Under the pieces are notes generated by a model. The model was not told the origin of the DNA. It did no database searches and saw only the letters and a list, made by a program, of their open reading frames with translations. Made by a program: the position numbers and the translations under genes. This document shows, one piece after another, positions 35,572 through 44,055 of a stretch of 51,342 nt of DNA (its first letter is position 1; each line of letters begins with the position of its first letter). The DNA is taken from the NCBI GenBank assembly GCA_902799465.1, contig CADCAS010000019.1, forward strand, positions 1-51,342. Reading direction: 5' to 3'. The DNA comes from an uncultured Eubacteriales bacterium. Its GTDB lineage: Bacteria; Bacillota; Clostridia; Christensenellales; Aristaeellaceae.

Positions 35572-35856
35572 CTGTTCAGTCCTGCGGCCTATGGAGATTT
35601 GGCGAGGCGACGGGGGACCTCATCCGACCTCCGCTTCGCTACGGTCACCTTCCCCAGAGGGGAAGGCTAAAATGCCGGCTGACGCTATCCCAAAGCCTTC
35701 CCCTCTGGGGGTTCGAGCGCACGGAAAACAGTCCAGTGGACTGTTTTCAGCGAGAACGGGCCGACAGGCCCCGGATAGGTGGCAGCCCGAAGGGCTGACG
35801 GATGAGGTCCTTCGTCATCCCGCCAAACCCTTATTGATCACAGCAGGACTGAATAG
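35572..35856. repeat. Family D element with both ends
   Basis: Terminal inverted repeats ctgttcagtcctgc (35572-35585) and gcaggactgaatag (35843-35856) match at 13 of 14 positions. Inside is a large inverted pair built on ccagaggggaaggct and agccttcccctctgg. It fills most of the gap between recJ and relA and encodes no gene. Size and ends are those of a non-autonomous mobile element. No target duplication could be confirmed by eye. Confidence 0.65.
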
Positions 35857-35874
35857 AGACCGCAAAAGAACGGT

Positions 35875-38247
35875 TTACGGGTCCAGTCGGCCCTGACGCC
35901 ACCGCTGGAGGACTTGCCAGACGGGGCAGGCGTCCGGGTCCGCCTTCTTGACGGGCAGGCGGGTCAGGGTGGGGGGCAGGGCGTCGAGATCGACGCGGAA
36001 CAGCCCCATGGCCTCGATGGCGGCGATGGCGGTCAGCGCGGTCATCAGCTCCAGCCCCGAGGACAGCGCCGCCAGGTGGGCCAGCTGGGTCCGGGTGTGG
36101 AAGCGCAGCGGGCGGCGGGAAAGCTCCTGGAGGGCGCGGAAGGCGGCGCGCATGGCGTCGATGTCGGGCAGTGCCGCCGTCCAGGGGGCGTCGGCCTCCA
36201 GCCGGTGACAGGGCGTGCCCTTCACAAGCCACTCGGCGGGCGCAGCGCACAGGGTCACGTGATCGTAGCCCCGGGGAATGTCCCCGCCCGCGGGGCAGAC
36301 GCACAGCGCGTTGAAGGCCCGCGGGTCCTCGGGCAGCGTCCCGATCAGCACGTCGGGCGCGAGCTCCTGCGGCACCGCTTTCAGGATGCGGGTGGCGGCG
36401 GAAAGGTCCCCGGTCACCACCAGCGCGCCCTGGGGCGAGGACGTCAGGCGGGCGGTCAGCGCGTCCAATGCGATGGGCGTCGGCGCGGCCCCTTCTGAGA
36501 GGTCTATTTTTCTATTATAAAGTATCTCTGTTAAGAATTCGCATTGAAGCGTCAGTTCGTCATCAATAATTGACGCGATGCGCCCGCCCGCGTCGGCGTC
36601 GGCCAGCGCCCGCACCTCCAGCTGGGCAGACACCCGGCCCATGTACTCGTTCAGCTTGGGCACGAACAGCGCGTCCACCGGGCTTTCGACGCGGCTGAGC
36701 GCCTCGGCGCGGCGGCCCTCCCGGAAGGCGATGCCGCCGATGCGGTGCCCGCCCTGGGCCAGGGTCAGCTTGAGGTGCGCGCCCTCCGCGCCCACGGCGC
36801 GGGCCTCCACCACCCGGGCGGCGGCGCGGAACACCGGGGCCGGGTTGCCGAAGCCCGTGGGCTGGAGCCCCTCCAGGGCGGCGATGAGCCCCGGCGTGAC
36901 GGATTCGAAGTCCAGCTCGGTGTCGTAGGGCAGGGTGGGGATGTAGACGGAGGGAGGGACGTTGTCCCGCAGCCAGGCGTCCATGGCGTCGATGAAGTCC
37001 CGCAGCCGCTCCGGGGTTAAAGTCAGCCCCGCCGCCTGCTTGTGCCCGCCGAAGCGGATCAGGGTGTCGGCGCAGCCGGTGAGGGCGGCGTGGATGTCTA
37101 CCCCCTCGATGCTGCGGCAGGAGCCGGTGAGCTTATCCCCCTGGTCGGCCAGCATCACCACGGGATAGTGGTACTTCTCCACCAGACGGGAGGCGGCCAG
37201 GCCGATGACGCCGGGGTTCCAGTCCTTTCCCGCCAGGATCAGCACCCGATGGCGGATGAAGTCGAAATCCCGCAGCTGGGCCTCGGCCTCGTTGAGGATT
37301 TGAAGCTCGATCTGCCGCCGCCTGGCGTTCTCCGCGTCCAGCTCCTCGGCCAGGGCCCGGGCCTCCTCCGGGTCCCGGGTGGTGATGAGCTTCAGGGGCC
37401 GCATGGCGGTGTCCAGCCGTCCTCCGGCGTTCAGGCGCGGGGCCAGCTGGAAGGCCACGGCGGTGGAGGTCACGGGCTTGCCGGTGAGCCCCGCCGCCTC
37501 GATCAGCGCCGCGATGCCCAGACGGGGGTTTCGGTTGATGCGGCGCAGGCCCAGGCTCACGATCACCCGGTTTTCCCCGGTCAGCGACACCACGTCCGCC
37601 ACCGTGGCCAGCGCGGCCACGTCGATCAGCTCCATGGGCGGGGCTCCGGCCAGCGCCCACACCACCTTCCACGCCACCCCAGCGCCGCAGAGGTGGGGGA
37701 AGGGGTAATCGTTCAGCAGCGGGTTCACCACGGGGCAGTCGGGCAGCTGATCGGCGGAGCGGTGATGGTCGGTGACCACCACCTGAAGCCCCAGCTGCTT
37801 TGCCAGCGCCACCAGCTCCACGCTGGTCACCCCGCAGTCCACCGTCACCAGCAGCTTCGCCCACCCGGCGATGGCGCGGATGGCGTCGGCGTTCAGCCCG
37901 TAGCCCTCGGTGTGCCGGGAGGGGAGGTATACCTCCGCCCGAGCCCCCTGATCCCGAAGCCAGGTGGACAGGATCGCCGAGGCGCACACCCCGTCCACGT
38001 CGTAGTCGCCGTAGACGCAGATGGGCAGTCCCTCCCGGATGGCGGCGCGGATCAGCGCCGTGGCCGCGTCCATGTCGCTCAGCAGGAACGGGTCCAGCAG
38101 GTCGCCTTCGTTGGGGTGCAAAAACCGCTCCGCCGCCTCCGCCGACCCGATCCCACGCGCCACCAAAAGCCGGTGCAGCGCCGGGGACAGATCGTCGGGA
38201 CAGTCGAAGGGGGTGGGGGTCAGGCTGCGGGGAATGTATTTCAGCAT
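35875..38247 (-). CDS. recJ: Single-stranded-DNA-specific exonuclease RecJ
   Basis: 790 aa, the long Firmicutes form. The DHH phosphoesterase motifs are DYDVDG (81-86), VDCGV (137-141) and TDHH (159-162), and the DHHA1 glycine motif RFGGHKQAAGLTLTP follows near 420. RecJ degrades 5' single strands in repair and recombination. The C-terminal third is family-typical but poorly conserved. A stretch at about 36495-36575 is markedly A/T-rich against its neighbours. The start is the first conserved Met, right before a heptamer array. Confidence 0.94.
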   Translation of the reverse strand: MLKYIPRSLTPTPFDCPDDLSPALHRLLVARGIGSAEAAERFLHPNEGDLLDPFLLSDMDAATALIRAAIREGLPICVYGDYDVDGVCASAILSTWLRDQGARAEVYLPSRHTEGYGLNADAIRAIAGWAKLLVTVDCGVTSVELVALAKQLGLQVVVTDHHRSADQLPDCPVVNPLLNDYPFPHLCGAGVAWKVVWALAGAPPMELIDVAALATVADVVSLTGENRVIVSLGLRRINRNPRLGIAALIEAAGLTGKPVTSTAVAFQLAPRLNAGGRLDTAMRPLKLITTRDPEEARALAEELDAENARRRQIELQILNEAEAQLRDFDFIRHRVLILAGKDWNPGVIGLAASRLVEKYHYPVVMLADQGDKLTGSCRSIEGVDIHAALTGCADTLIRFGGHKQAAGLTLTPERLRDFIDAMDAWLRDNVPPSVYIPTLPYDTELDFESVTPGLIAALEGLQPTGFGNPAPVFRAAARVVEARAVGAEGAHLKLTLAQGGHRIGGIAFREGRRAEALSRVESPVDALFVPKLNEYMGRVSAQLEVRALADADAGGRIASIIDDELTLQCEFLTEILYNRKIDLSEGAAPTPIALDALTARLTSSPQGALVVTGDLSAATRILKAVPQELAPDVLIGTLPEDPRAFNALCVCPAGGDIPRGYDHVTLCAAPAEWLVKGTPCHRLEADAPWTAALPDIDAMRAAFRALQELSRRPLRFHTRTQLAHLAALSSGLELMTALTAIAAIEAMGLFRVDLDALPPTLTRLPVKKADPDACPVWQVLQRWRQGRLDP

Positions 38248-38268
38248 GGATTCACCTGTGTATATTGA

Positions 38269-38534
38269 TAGGGAACAGGGAACAGGGAACAGGGAACAGG
38301 GGTGGCGGCACGGCAGGTGCCTTCTATGGAAACGTCGCGTCTTCGCTGGGGTCGGAGGAGCACGGGGTGGACTCCCTCAGTCTGGCCGAAGGCCAGACTG
38401 AGGGAGTGGCGCTTTGAGCTGCATCTGCATCTCGGGGAGCATTCTCTGAGGATACTTGACGCGCTTCATTCCTTCAGAATGCCGTACACTTGCCGTTCTC
38501 CCCTACTCCCTACTGCCTACTCCCTACTCCCTAA
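38269..38534. repeat. Family C heptamer element, copy 3
   Basis: The left array is gggaaca-type (38271-38300), while the right array is actccct/actgcct (about 38497-38534), so unlike copies 1 and 2 the two sides do not match. The inner part near 38440-38500 (cttgacgcgcttcattcc) matches the core of the 23094-23198 copy. An inverted pair gaattaggaa/ttcctaattc (38545-38554 and 38569-38578) follows just before the secF end. Confidence 0.6.
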
Positions 38535-38595
38535 TAATTGAAAAGAATTAGGAACCGGCATATGTCGATTCCTAATTCGGGGGATTGGGGTTGGA

Positions 38596-40257
38596 TTACT
38601 TGGCGGCGCGCTTCTTGGCGAGCTTTTCGTCCCACATGGCCCAGATCTGACCGCTCAGCAGCACGGAGGAGTAGGTACCGGCCAGCATGCCGACGATCAG
38701 CGGGAACGCGAACTCCTTGATGGAGCTGACGCCGAAGATGAACAGGCACACCAGGGTGATGAGGGTGGTCAGGGTGGTGTTGATGGTACGGGCCAGGGTG
38801 GAGCTGACGGAGGTCTCGACGATGTCCATCATGGGCATCTGGCTCATGCCGGGGCGCTTGCGATTCTCGCGGATGCGGTCGAAGATGATGATGGTGTTGT
38901 TGATGGAGTAACCGACGATGGTCAGGATGGCGGCGATGAAGCTGCTGTTGACCTGGAACAGACCGCGGAAGAACACCATGAACGCGCACATGATCAGTAT
39001 GTCGTGCACCAGCGCGAACAGCGCGGCGGCGCCGGACAGGGGGCTGAACCGGATGGCGATGTAGGCCAGCATGCACACGAAGGCGATCAGCAGGGCCTTG
39101 ATGGCGTTGGACAGCAGGTCGCGGCCCGCGATGGCGGACACGTGGTCGACGGAGATGAAGCGGAAGTTGGGATACTTCGCGACCATCTCGCGCTCCAGCA
39201 CCTGGCGGACCTGGCTGGTCACGTCGTCCATGTTCAGCAGGATGCGCAGGTCGGTGCCGGTCTCCTCGACGGCCTCCTCGGCTTCCTCGACGGCCTCGGC
39301 GGTCTCCTCGATCTCTTCGGCGGCCTCCTCGGCGGTCTCGGCCGCGGCGGCTTCGGCGGCCTCGGCGACGGCGGCCATGGCGGCGGCCTCGGCCTCGGCG
39401 TCGTACTTGACGAACTGGATGGCGGTCAGGCTGTAGCCGCCCTCCTCCAGCGCCTTGTTCACGGCGGCCTCGACGGCGGCCTTGTCGTAGTCGGCGCCCA
39501 TCTTGAACTCGAAGATGTTGCCGCCGGCATAGCTCAGGTCGTAGCCCAGATCGCTGATCTCCAGGTTGGTGGCGGTGCGGTAGCTGGTTTCCTCGGCCCC
39601 GGAGACCACGGACTTGACGGCGTTGACCACGGCGTCCTCCATGCCCACGGTGGCGTCCACCAGCTTCAGCCGCAGCTGCAGATCGGTCAAGCCGTCGTTG
39701 GCGATGCCGGACTTGTCCAGGTTCAGCATGGGGGTGAAGGCTTCCCCGGCGGTCTCAGCGGCGGCCTCTGCGGTCTCCTCGACGGCTTCGGCGGCGGTTT
39801 CGGCGGTGGCCTCTGCGGCCTCCTCGGCGGCCTCTGCGGCGGTTTCGGCGGCAGCCTCTGCGGTCCCCTCGACGGCCTCAGCGGTGGTTTCGGCGGCGGT
39901 CTCTGCGGTCTCCTCGACGGCCTCAGCGGTGGTTTCGGCGGCGGTCTCTGCGGTCTCCTCGGCAGGCTCCGCGGCGGCCTCGGCGGCCTGGGCGGCCAGC
40001 TCGGCCTGCAGGGCGATGGAGGCGGCGGACGGCGCGGCCTTGGTGGGCTGGTCGTTGTAGCCGACGGACTGGAGGATGGTGATGACGTCGTTGACGTCGT
40101 AGTTCTCGCCGACGGAGTAGCTCAGAATGGAGCCGCCGGTGAAGTCGATGCCCATGTTCATGCCCACGCCCACGATCTGCATGATCAGCGCGATGGCGAT
40201 GATCGCGCCCGAGATGCACAGGAACAGGCGCGTATTTCCGGTAAATGTCCTCTTCAT
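38596..40257 (-). CDS. secF: Protein translocase subunit SecF with Ala/Glu repeat domain
   Basis: 553 aa, against about 300 in the family. The core is intact: an N-terminal membrane span, GIDFTGGSILSYSV, and five C-terminal spans with DRIRENRKRPG. Two inserts explain the size. Residues 100-174 are five copies of a 15-residue unit (first EETAETAAETTAEAV, last EETAEAAAETAGEAF), and residues about 287-333 are a second Ala/Glu stretch. Both lie in the first external domain. SecF with SecD pulls exported proteins using the ion gradient. The start at 40257 lies 16 nt after secD. The extra domains are probably helical. Confidence 0.93.
   Translation of the reverse strand: MKRTFTGNTRLFLCISGAIIAIALIMQIVGVGMNMGIDFTGGSILSYSVGENYDVNDVITILQSVGYNDQPTKAAPSAASIALQAELAAQAAEAAAEPAEETAETAAETTAEAVEETAETAAETTAEAVEGTAEAAAETAAEAAEEAAEATAETAAEAVEETAEAAAETAGEAFTPMLNLDKSGIANDGLTDLQLRLKLVDATVGMEDAVVNAVKSVVSGAEETSYRTATNLEISDLGYDLSYAGGNIFEFKMGADYDKAAVEAAVNKALEEGGYSLTAIQFVKYDAEAEAAAMAAVAEAAEAAAAETAEEAAEEIEETAEAVEEAEEAVEETGTDLRILLNMDDVTSQVRQVLEREMVAKYPNFRFISVDHVSAIAGRDLLSNAIKALLIAFVCMLAYIAIRFSPLSGAAALFALVHDILIMCAFMVFFRGLFQVNSSFIAAILTIVGYSINNTIIIFDRIRENRKRPGMSQMPMMDIVETSVSSTLARTINTTLTTLITLVCLFIFGVSSIKEFAFPLIVGMLAGTYSSVLLSGQIWAMWDEKLAKKRAAK
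39736..39960 (-). repeat. 45-bp tandem repeat inside secF (five units)
   Basis: Five units of 45 bp encode residues 100-174 of SecF. Units 1 and 2 encode identical peptides and 3 to 5 have drifted (changes such as Thr to Ala, Val to Phe). The pattern is a coding minisatellite, a likely site of length change between strains. Confidence 0.85.
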
Positions 40258-40273
40258 GCTCGTTCCCTCCTCA

Positions 40274-41524
40274 TTAGCGCGTGTAGGCACTGCGGTTGTT
40301 GATGCCGAGCTTGCAGATCAGCATCAGCAGGCTGCGGGTGACCACCACGGCGGTGAACAGGGACACCACGACTGAAATGGTCAGCGTGATGGCGAAGCCC
40401 TTGATGGTGCCGGTGCCGAAGATCATCAGCACGATGGCGGCGATCAGGGTGGTGATGTTGGAGTCGGCGACGGCGCGGCCCGCGTTGCGGAAGCCGTACT
40501 TCACGGCGTTGAGCGGGGTACGGCCCTCCTTGAGCTCCTCGCGGAAGCGCTCGAAGATGACCACGTTGGCGTCAACCGCCATGCCGATGCCCAGCAGGAT
40601 ACCGGCGATGCCCTGCAGGGTGAGCTGCGCGCCGGAGATGGCCAGGGCGTAGAACACGATCAGCACGTAGATCAGCAGCGCCATGTCGGCGGCCACGCCG
40701 GGCAGGCGGTACATGACCAGCATGAAGATCAGAATCAGGATCAGGCCGATGACGCCAGCGATGAGCGCGCCCTTGATGGCCTCGACGCCCAGGGTGGCGG
40801 AGATGGCGCGGGTCTCGACCTCGGCGATGTCCATGGGCAGCGCGCCGGACTGGATCTGGATGGCCAGGCCGTTGGCCCACTTGACGGATTCCTCGGTGGA
40901 TTCGGCCTTGGAGCCGGTGATGATGCCGCTGCCGCCGGAGATCTGGGTCTGCACGGTGGGGGCGGAGATCAGCTCGTCGTCCAGGTAGATGGAGATGGAC
41001 TGGCCGATCAGGCGGCCGGTGGCCTCGGAGAAGGCGCGCGCGCCTTCATTGGACAGCTGGAAGCCCACGCCCGCCAGGGTCTGGGTCTCGTCGGTCCACT
41101 GGGCCTGCGCCTGACGGATGTCCTTGCCCTCGATGACCACGGTGCCGTCGGGCTCGCGGAACTCCAGGTGGGCCGGGGTGCCGATGATGCGGGCGACCTC
41201 CTCGGGGTCCTCGACGTCCGGAATCTCCACCAGGATGCGGTCGTTGCCCTGGGTGGCCACGGTGGCCTCGGTGAAGCCGGCGTTGGTCAGCCTCGTGCGC
41301 AGCGCGCCCACGGTGCCCTCAAGCAGGCCGGCGTAGTTGTCCATGCTGGTGTCCGTGGCAACGTACTCGGTGGAGACGCCGCCCTTCAGATCCAGGCCCA
41401 GGCTGATGGCGCTGCCAACGGGCTTCAGCACGTACTTGCCGATCTGCAAGCCGTGCAGCGCCAGGAACGCTACAACTACGATCAGCAGCGCAACGATTCC
41501 CAGTTTGATCAAACTCTTCTTCAT
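40274..41524 (-). CDS. secD: Protein translocase subunit SecD
   Basis: 416 aa, normal for Firmicutes and shorter than the enterobacterial form. The N-terminal span is followed by GSAISLGLDLKGGVSTEYV, the external P1 region with NDRILVEIPDVEDPEEVAR, and six C-terminal spans with GIGMAVDANVVIFERFREE. It lacks the Ala/Glu inserts of its partner SecF, encoded 16 nt downstream. A strong promoter lies upstream. Confidence 0.95.
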   Translation of the reverse strand: MKKSLIKLGIVALLIVVVAFLALHGLQIGKYVLKPVGSAISLGLDLKGGVSTEYVATDTSMDNYAGLLEGTVGALRTRLTNAGFTEATVATQGNDRILVEIPDVEDPEEVARIIGTPAHLEFREPDGTVVIEGKDIRQAQAQWTDETQTLAGVGFQLSNEGARAFSEATGRLIGQSISIYLDDELISAPTVQTQISGGSGIITGSKAESTEESVKWANGLAIQIQSGALPMDIAEVETRAISATLGVEAIKGALIAGVIGLILILIFMLVMYRLPGVAADMALLIYVLIVFYALAISGAQLTLQGIAGILLGIGMAVDANVVIFERFREELKEGRTPLNAVKYGFRNAGRAVADSNITTLIAAIVLMIFGTGTIKGFAITLTISVVVSLFTAVVVTRSLLMLICKLGINNRSAYTR

Positions 41525-41589
41525 GTCGGTAGTTCCTCCCTGCTGTGGGCTGTAGACACAGCCTTTAAAGCATTACTGTACATCATGGT

Positions 41590-41618
41590 ATTATACTCGA
41601 CCATTTTTAACTCGTCAA
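41590..41618 (-). promoter_or_regulatory. Promoter of secD-secF
   Basis: On the - strand ttgacg (41613-41618), 17 bp, tataat (41590-41595), with a leader of about 60 nt to the secD ATG. Confidence 0.8.
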
Positions 41619-41665
41619 CCGGGAAAAGTCGGCTTATACCGCATGTTTACATAAATTAACGATTA

Positions 41666-41694
41666 AAGCCGTGAATCGGCATGATTCACGGCTT
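41666..41694. terminator. Hairpin between secD and pyk
   Basis: A perfect 12-bp stem (aagccgtgaatc with gattcacggctt) and a 5-nt loop. It could end transcription from pyk on the - strand, but no T-run follows, so the role is uncertain. Confidence 0.4.
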
Positions 41695-41734
41695 GATGAA
41701 CGGAGCGTTAAAGGAGGACATGGCAGGTGAAAAG

Positions 41735-41975
41735 GAATGGGGGAATTAAAAATGGGGAATGGGGAATGGGGAATGGGGAATGAAGGTGGAAATCCTTGCG
41801 GATTTCTTTTGAATTAAGACTGCGGATCATAGTTTTTCCACCCATTATTCGGTTGAATCAAAACAAATCCCGCAGGGATTTGCTCCGCCATTCCCCATTC
41901 CCCATTCCCCATTCCCCATTCCCCATTCCCCATTCCCCATTTCCCATTCCCCATTTCCCATTTCCCCATTTCCCC
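41735..41975. repeat. Family A heptamer-bounded element, copy 1
   Basis: Arrays of ggggaat (about 41753-41782) and the reverse complement attcccc (about 41890-41970) flank a core with two small palindromes, aaatccttgcggattt and aaatcccgcagggattt. The right array ends 2-3 nt before the pyk stop codon. The same core is present at 43435-43581, 46383-46535, 49071-49264 and 51126-51245. Confidence 0.75.
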
Positions 41976-41977
41976 GT

Positions 41978-43390
41978 CTAAATCACTTCCACCTTGATCA
42001 GATTCGTATTGCCCGACTTGCCGTTGGTGACGCCGCCGGTGATGACGATCTTGTCGCCGGGCTGGAGGCCCAGCTTCTCCTTCGCCAGCTGGGTGGCGAC
42101 GTAGAACAGCACGTCGGTGGAGGTGTACTCCACGGACAGCGCGGGCACGACGCCCCAGGACAGCGCGAGCTTGCGCATGGAGATGTCGCTGGTGGTGATG
42201 CCCAGGATGTCCACGGGCGCGCGGAAGCGGGAGATCATGCGGGCGGTCTTGCCGGACAGGGAACAGACCACGATGGCCTTGGCGCCGATGTCGATGGCCA
42301 TGCCGCACACGGCGTGGGAGATGGCGTCCACGGTGTCATGGGTGATGAACTCATTTTCACGGAAGCGCTGGGTGTAGTCGATCTTCTCCTCGGTGGCTTC
42401 GGCGATCCTCGCCATCACGGCCACGGACTCCACGGGGTGCTTGCCGGCGGCGGTCTCGCCGGAGAGCATCACGGCGCTGGTGCCGTCGTAGACGGCGTTG
42501 GCCACGTCGGAGATCTCGGCGCGGGTGGGACGCGCGTTGTGGATCATCGACTCCAGCATCTCCGTGGCGGTGATGACCCGCTTGCCGATCATGCGGCACT
42601 TGGTGATCAGCTTCTTCTGCACGGCGGGCAGCTGCTCGTAGGGGATCTCCACGCCCATGTCGCCGCGGCCGATCATGATGCCCTCGCAGGCCTCGCAGAT
42701 CTCCTCAATGTTGTCGATGCCGGACTGGTTCTCGATCTTGGCGATGAGGCTCAGGTTCTGGCCGCCGTGGGCGTTGATGAAATCCCGCACGTCCAGCAGA
42801 TCCTGCTTGCGCGACACGAAGGAGCAGGCCACGTAGTCCACCCCGTGCTCGATGCCGAAGAGCAGGTCGCGCTTGTCCTGCTCGGACAGGTAGATCTGAT
42901 TGAGCACCTTGCCGGGGAAGCTCATGCTCTTGCGGTCGGACAGCTCGCCGCCGATGGCCACGCGACAGTGGATCTCGCCGCCCTGGATGTCCTCCACGTC
43001 CAGCGCCAGCAGGCCGTTGGCCAGCAGCACCCGGTCGCCGGGGTTCAGGTCGTCGGCCAGGCCCGCGTAGCTGACGGACACCCGGGTCTCGTCGCCCGGC
43101 ACGTCGTCCACGCACAGTGTGAAGGGCGCGCCCTCCTTCAGCAGGATCGGGCCGTGGGCAAAGGTCTTGATGCGGTATTCCGGACCCTTGGTGTCCAGCA
43201 TGATGGCGATGGGCTGGTCGCGCTGCTCCCGCACCTGCCGGATGGTCTCGATCTTCTTCGCGTGCTCCTCGTGGGTGCCGTGGGAGAAGTTGATGCGGGC
43301 CACGTTCATGCCCGCCTCCACCATCGCGGACAGCACCTCGGGGGATTCGCTGGCCGGGCCGATGGTGCAGATGATCTTCGTCTTGCGCAT
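41978..43390 (-). CDS. pyk: Pyruvate kinase
   Basis: 470 aa, the standard catalytic form without an added C-terminal PEP-utiliser domain. ARINFSHGTHEEH, MLDTKGPEYR, the catalytic-lysine region LIAKIENQSG, IGRGDMGVEIPYEQ and TATEMLESMI are all conserved. The Glu in GPEYR suggests a K+-dependent enzyme by the known residue rule. It turns PEP and ADP into pyruvate and ATP. It lies alone between two heptamer elements. Confidence 0.95.
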   Translation of the reverse strand: MRKTKIICTIGPASESPEVLSAMVEAGMNVARINFSHGTHEEHAKKIETIRQVREQRDQPIAIMLDTKGPEYRIKTFAHGPILLKEGAPFTLCVDDVPGDETRVSVSYAGLADDLNPGDRVLLANGLLALDVEDIQGGEIHCRVAIGGELSDRKSMSFPGKVLNQIYLSEQDKRDLLFGIEHGVDYVACSFVSRKQDLLDVRDFINAHGGQNLSLIAKIENQSGIDNIEEICEACEGIMIGRGDMGVEIPYEQLPAVQKKLITKCRMIGKRVITATEMLESMIHNARPTRAEISDVANAVYDGTSAVMLSGETAAGKHPVESVAVMARIAEATEEKIDYTQRFRENEFITHDTVDAISHAVCGMAIDIGAKAIVVCSLSGKTARMISRFRAPVDILGITTSDISMRKLALSWGVVPALSVEYTSTDVLFYVATQLAKEKLGLQPGDKIVITGGVTNGKSGNTNLIKVEVI

Positions 43391-43434
43391 GCCTCGACGC
43401 TCCTTTCTGTTCGGGGTTGAATTGGAATCGATCA

Positions 43435-43581
43435 GATGGGGGATGAATGTGGAAACCCTTTCGGATTTCTTTCAATTGAAAACCGCGCGGCTCGCACAAA
43501 CGAAACAGACTCGGGTATAATCAAACAGATCCGGAGGATTTGAGCCGCCGTTTTCCATTGTCCATTATCAATTATCCATTA
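43435..43581. repeat. Family A element, copy 2 (decayed)
   Basis: A decayed left array near 43435-43447, the core with tcggatttctttcaattgaa, then gatccggaggatttgagccg, and a right array of attatcc-type repeats ending at 43581. The TAA stop of rlmH (43579-43581 on the - strand) lies inside the last repeat unit. Confidence 0.55.
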
Positions 43582-44055
43582 CTTATGGTACGGCTCGCCC
43601 GTTCGGATCCGCTCCGCCCGGTAGAGCTGCTCCAGCAGGATCACGCGCATGAGGCCGTGGGGGAAGGTGAGGTTGGAGAAGGAGAGCCGCATGTCGGCGC
43701 GGGCGAGGACCTGGTCGGAGAGGCCGTTGGAGCCGCCGATGACGAACACGTTGTGGCGTCCGTCCCCGGAGAGGGCGGCGAGCTTTTTGGACAGGGTCAC
43801 GGAGTCGGGGGCCTCGGCCACCACACACAGGGCGATGAGCCGGTCGTTTGGCCTGACGTGCCGAAGCAGCGCCTGTCCCTCCTTCTCCATGATCTGCCTG
43901 AGCTGGGCGTCGCTGGCCCGCTCGGGGGCGGGCAGGTCGTCCACCGCCACGACCTCGTATTTCCCGTAGCGGGACAGCCGCTTCAGGTATTCCTGACAGC
44001 CCTCGCGCTGCCACTTCTCCCTGAGCTTGCCCACGCAGAGTATGGTGCCGTTCAT
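43579..44055 (-). CDS. rlmH: 23S rRNA pseudouridine-1915 N3-methyltransferase
   Basis: 158 aa, the exact family size. SPOUT methyltransferase with FVIGGSNGLSDQVLARAD, the AdoMet-binding knot, and the end SFSNLTFPHGLMRVILLEQL followed by YRAERIRTGEPYHK. It methylates helix 69 of 23S rRNA on whole ribosomes. It overlaps the upstream CPBP gene by 4 nt. Its stop codon lies in a heptamer repeat. Confidence 0.95.
   Translation of the reverse strand: MNGTILCVGKLREKWQREGCQEYLKRLSRYGKYEVVAVDDLPAPERASDAQLRQIMEKEGQALLRHVRPNDRLIALCVVAEAPDSVTLSKKLAALSGDGRHNVFVIGGSNGLSDQVLARADMRLSFSNLTFPHGLMRVILLEQLYRAERIRTGEPYHK

Noticed and set aside
41890..41970. CRISPR-like tandem repeats
   Set aside because: Units are 7 bp with no spacers and form inverted pairs around a core; no cas genes are present. 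All heptamer arrays in the window fail the repeat-spacer pattern.
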